In this document: positions 31,118 to 32,681 of the stretch, piece by piece | Layout: each line of letters opens with the position of its first letter | Numbering within the stretch: the stretch's first letter is position 1 | NCBI GenBank assembly: GCA_023388195.1 | Contig: JAEWGR010000193.1 | Location: 1 to 32,681 of the forward strand | From: Bacillota bacterium | Lineage (GTDB): Bacteria > Bacillota > Negativicutes > Sporomusales > Sporomusaceae | Direction of reading: 5' to 3' | Length of the DNA stretch: 32,681 nucleotides | The notes under the pieces: generated by a model | The model's input: only the letters and a program-made list of their open reading frames with translations | Told to the model about the DNA's origin: nothing | The model's database searches: none | Position numbers and translations under genes: made by a program

Positions 31118-31157
31118 ATTGCAACAGTTTAATTACAATGTACGGGAGGAGAAAGAA

Positions 31158-31502
31158 GTGGAGATCAATGATAAACGGTTTTTGTTTTCCGGCTATGCCA
31201 GGCTGCCTGCCGGCACTGCTTCCAGTGAGGTGTATAAAGTGATGGCTTTGGTTGTAATTATAGATATGAATAACGGAGTTATTATGGAAGCAGACTGCAC
31301 CTTGTCAACGCCGACCTCGGCCCTGTTTGTGGCCCGTATCTTGGTGGGGAATAGCTTGCGAGATGGGGTCGATGAATTAGTTAAGCGGATTGACGCTGTC
31401 TACCAGGGCAGTGCCAAAAAATCAATTATAACGGCACTCAAGATTGTTTATGATAAATATATGGCAGTGGCCCGTAACAGGAATGATGCACCTTCGACAT
31501 AA
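31158..31502 (+). CDS. DUF3870-like protein
   Basis: The product has 114 residues from GTG 31158, chosen because GGGAGGA lies 7 nt upstream; the frame is open to a TTG at 31119, but that part would run straight out of the terminator. The short opening FLFSGYARLPAG and the segment GVIMEADCTLSTPTSALFVARIL match my memory of the DUF3870 family. It is cytosolic, with no motif I can tie to catalysis. The gene stands alone downstream of a possible attenuator. Confidence 0.65.
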   Translation: MEINDKRFLFSGYARLPAGTASSEVYKVMALVVIIDMNNGVIMEADCTLSTPTSALFVARILVGNSLRDGVDELVKRIDAVYQGSAKKSIITALKIVYDKYMAVARNRNDAPST

Positions 31503-31600
31503 AACCTCAATCTTGCCAATTTGTATTCCCGGCGAAAAAGGAGAATCGACGCCTGCGGCGAATTACCATAAAGCAAAAGACTAGAAAGCTGGAGGTTCTT

Positions 31601-32071
31601 ATGAAGAAAGATATCCTTGTTCCGTTTGATGGGTCAAAGAATGCCACTGAAGCGTTGCAACTGGCTATTACTATGGCGAAATTGCTGCAGGAAAAACTTA
31701 TTATTCTCAACGTTCAACCTAGCTTTCAAACTGTTCATACAAAAATGTTTTTCAAAGAGAACACAATCCGTGCTTATCAGGAGCAGCTTTTTGAAGAGAC
31801 TGCCGTTCCGGCGAAAAAGATACTGGATGAGGCCGGTATAGAATATGAGCTGCGATTAAGAATCGGTGATGCCAAAGAACAGATTTGCCTGGAAGCAATG
31901 GCTGGCAATACAGTTTTGTCAGGCTGCGCCACTACCGGCGTGCGGATGATTATCATGGGGTCACGGGGCATGAACCCAGTGCTGGGTGGCGTCTTGGGCA
32001 GTGTCAGCTATGGGGTAGTTAATGCTGCCGGGTGCCCGGTCACCGTTGTTCCCTATTCCTGCGCGGAATAG
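31601..32071 (+). CDS. Universal stress protein (UspA family)
   Basis: The 156-residue protein has the UspA fold: ILVPFDGSKNA at 5-15 and the ATP-binding pattern G-2x-G-9x-G-S at G120, G123, G133 and S134. A short cysteine-containing insert (NTVLSGCATTGVR, 103-115) before the last strand is unusual. Being of the ATP-binding type, it probably binds ATP. GGAGG lies 5 nt before ATG 31601. A very strong terminator follows. Confidence 0.9.
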   Translation: MKKDILVPFDGSKNATEALQLAITMAKLLQEKLIILNVQPSFQTVHTKMFFKENTIRAYQEQLFEETAVPAKKILDEAGIEYELRLRIGDAKEQICLEAMAGNTVLSGCATTGVRMIIMGSRGMNPVLGGVLGSVSYGVVNAAGCPVTVVPYSCAE

Positions 32072-32148
32072 CTTTGCTACAGGCTCAAAGCGTTATGGCG
32101 AAAAGACAGCTGTTTCCTATTAAATATAAATTAATACATTGAGTAATG

Positions 32149-32191
32149 AAGCTCTCTGAAAAAGAACGAATTCTTTTTCAGAGAGCTTTTT
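32149..32191 (+). terminator. Strong Rho-independent terminator after the UspA gene
   Basis: An 18-bp perfect stem (32149-32166 with 32171-32188), loop CGAA, is followed by a T run. The A-rich start may allow activity on both strands. Confidence 0.92.
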
Positions 32192-32225
32192 GCAACAAGA
32201 GCGTATTTGTAATACCTTCTATTGG

Positions 32226-32290
32226 CATAAGAACGACTAAGGCTTCTGCCGGCGTCCTAAAGGACTTGGCATAAGCCAAGTCTTTCTTAT
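32226..32290 (+). repeat. Palindromic intergenic repeat, copy 2
   Basis: This is the better-paired copy of the element at 1124-1188. Nested stems are ATAAGAA/TTCTTAT, GACT/AGTC, GGCTT/AAGCC, TGCC/GGCA and GTCC/GGAC around a TAAA loop. It lies between the UspA terminator and the next gene, again just downstream of a terminator. Confidence 0.8.
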
Positions 32291-32328
32291 AGTTAGAGCT
32301 GATTTAAGAGATAGTGAGGGGGAAAGGT

Positions 32329-32681
32329 ATGAAATCCCTGTTATCTCTTCCGTACCGGAAGAATAAGAGGTTAAAGACGATTATTTTATTTGCCGTTTTG
32401 ATTTTACTGTTGCTGACTTTCCTAAACCTGCTTGTTACCTATAACCAAACAGTTAGCTCGGTAAAAGTGGCCATCGCCAATCAGGGGATCGAAATGGCCA
32501 AATCTATTGCCGCTGATCTGGATACTGAGACTTACCGGCGTATTCTGACAGATAAAACTGTAAATCAGGACTATTGGCAGATCAGTTCCTATCTATATGA
32601 AGCGAAAAAGAAGACAGGTGCCATGTATGTGTATACCCTGCTAATCGACAATCCCCAGGTAAGCAAAGTGATGGTATATGG
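32329..32681 (+). CDS. Membrane-anchored sensor protein, N-terminal part (3' partial)
   Basis: The 117 visible residues contain a basic N-terminus, one membrane helix (about 17-37) and the beginning of an outside domain (SSVKVAIANQGIEMAKSIAAD onward) with a long helix, as in Cache-type sensors of chemoreceptors, histidine kinases or diguanylate cyclases. The output domain lies beyond the window. ATG 32329 follows a purine-rich site (GAGGGGGAAAGG). Confidence 0.7.
   Translation, partial: MKSLLSLPYRKNKRLKTIILFAVLILLLLTFLNLLVTYNQTVSSVKVAIANQGIEMAKSIAADLDTETYRRILTDKTVNQDYWQISSYLYEAKKKTGAMYVYTLLIDNPQVSKVMVY

Noticed and set aside
1..32681. CRISPR arrays, tRNA or rRNA genes, insertion sequences, phage genes
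   Set aside because: I found no regularly spaced repeats, cloverleaf-like sequences, transposase or phage motifs in the window.

Overview
The window carries a complete anaerobic nicotinate-fermentation gene cluster (about 1-19,730, all on the + strand), followed by a mixed set of chemotaxis, polyamine, transport and regulatory genes. Strong Shine-Dalgarno sites, frequent GTG/TTG starts, ferredoxin-, B12- and Fe-S-dependent enzymes and a carboxyspermidine-type polyamine pathway point to an anaerobic Bacillota. A Negativicutes (Sporomusa/Pelosinus-like) host is my guess from general style; no rRNA or other marker confirms it.

Region 1 (1-19,732) encodes every step known from Eubacterium barkeri. 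A NiaP-like MFS permease (5' cut) brings in nicotinate. NdhF, NdhS and a fused NdhL-NdhM hydroxylate it. Hnr reduces 6-hydroxynicotinate, and enamidase opens the ring to 2-formylglutarate plus ammonia. Hgd and the serine-dehydratase-like Hmd give 2-methyleneglutarate. B12-dependent Mgm and the isomerase Mii give dimethylmaleate, DmdAB hydrates it, and Dml cleaves dimethylmalate to propionate and pyruvate. Four accessory genes sit in the same operon: a MobA-like/HD fusion (probable molybdopterin cytidylylation), a UPF0280/ApbE-like protein 2 nt after hnr (candidate flavinylation factor), a DUF1185 protein of unknown role behind a possible RNA switch, and a GlmL/MutL-type ATPase (probable mutase reactivase). 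Most genes are within about 35 nt of each other or overlap. No regulator gene is visible in the cluster.

Region 2 (19,733-24,250) holds a cytosolic chemoreceptor, a SAM methyltransferase, and a two-gene carboxynorspermidine/carboxyspermidine operon (decarboxylase then dehydrogenase). That operon has a good promoter, and a repeated 14-bp motif lies inside it and downstream of it.

Region 3 (24,322-29,187) holds an alpha/beta hydrolase and an ArsB/NhaD-type permease (both -), a small three-helix membrane protein, an MFS transporter, and a DapF-fold protein in which both catalytic cysteines are serines.

Region 4 (29,201-32,681) holds azlCD (-), a divergent XRE-cupin regulator with four copies of a TRYGTTATA motif between them, a promoter-hairpin-terminator unit before a DUF3870 gene, a UspA protein, and the start of a membrane-anchored sensor (3' cut). 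A 65-nt palindromic element occurs near both ends of the window (1124-1188 and 32226-32290). All functional calls come from reading motifs and from recalled family knowledge; no database search was run.
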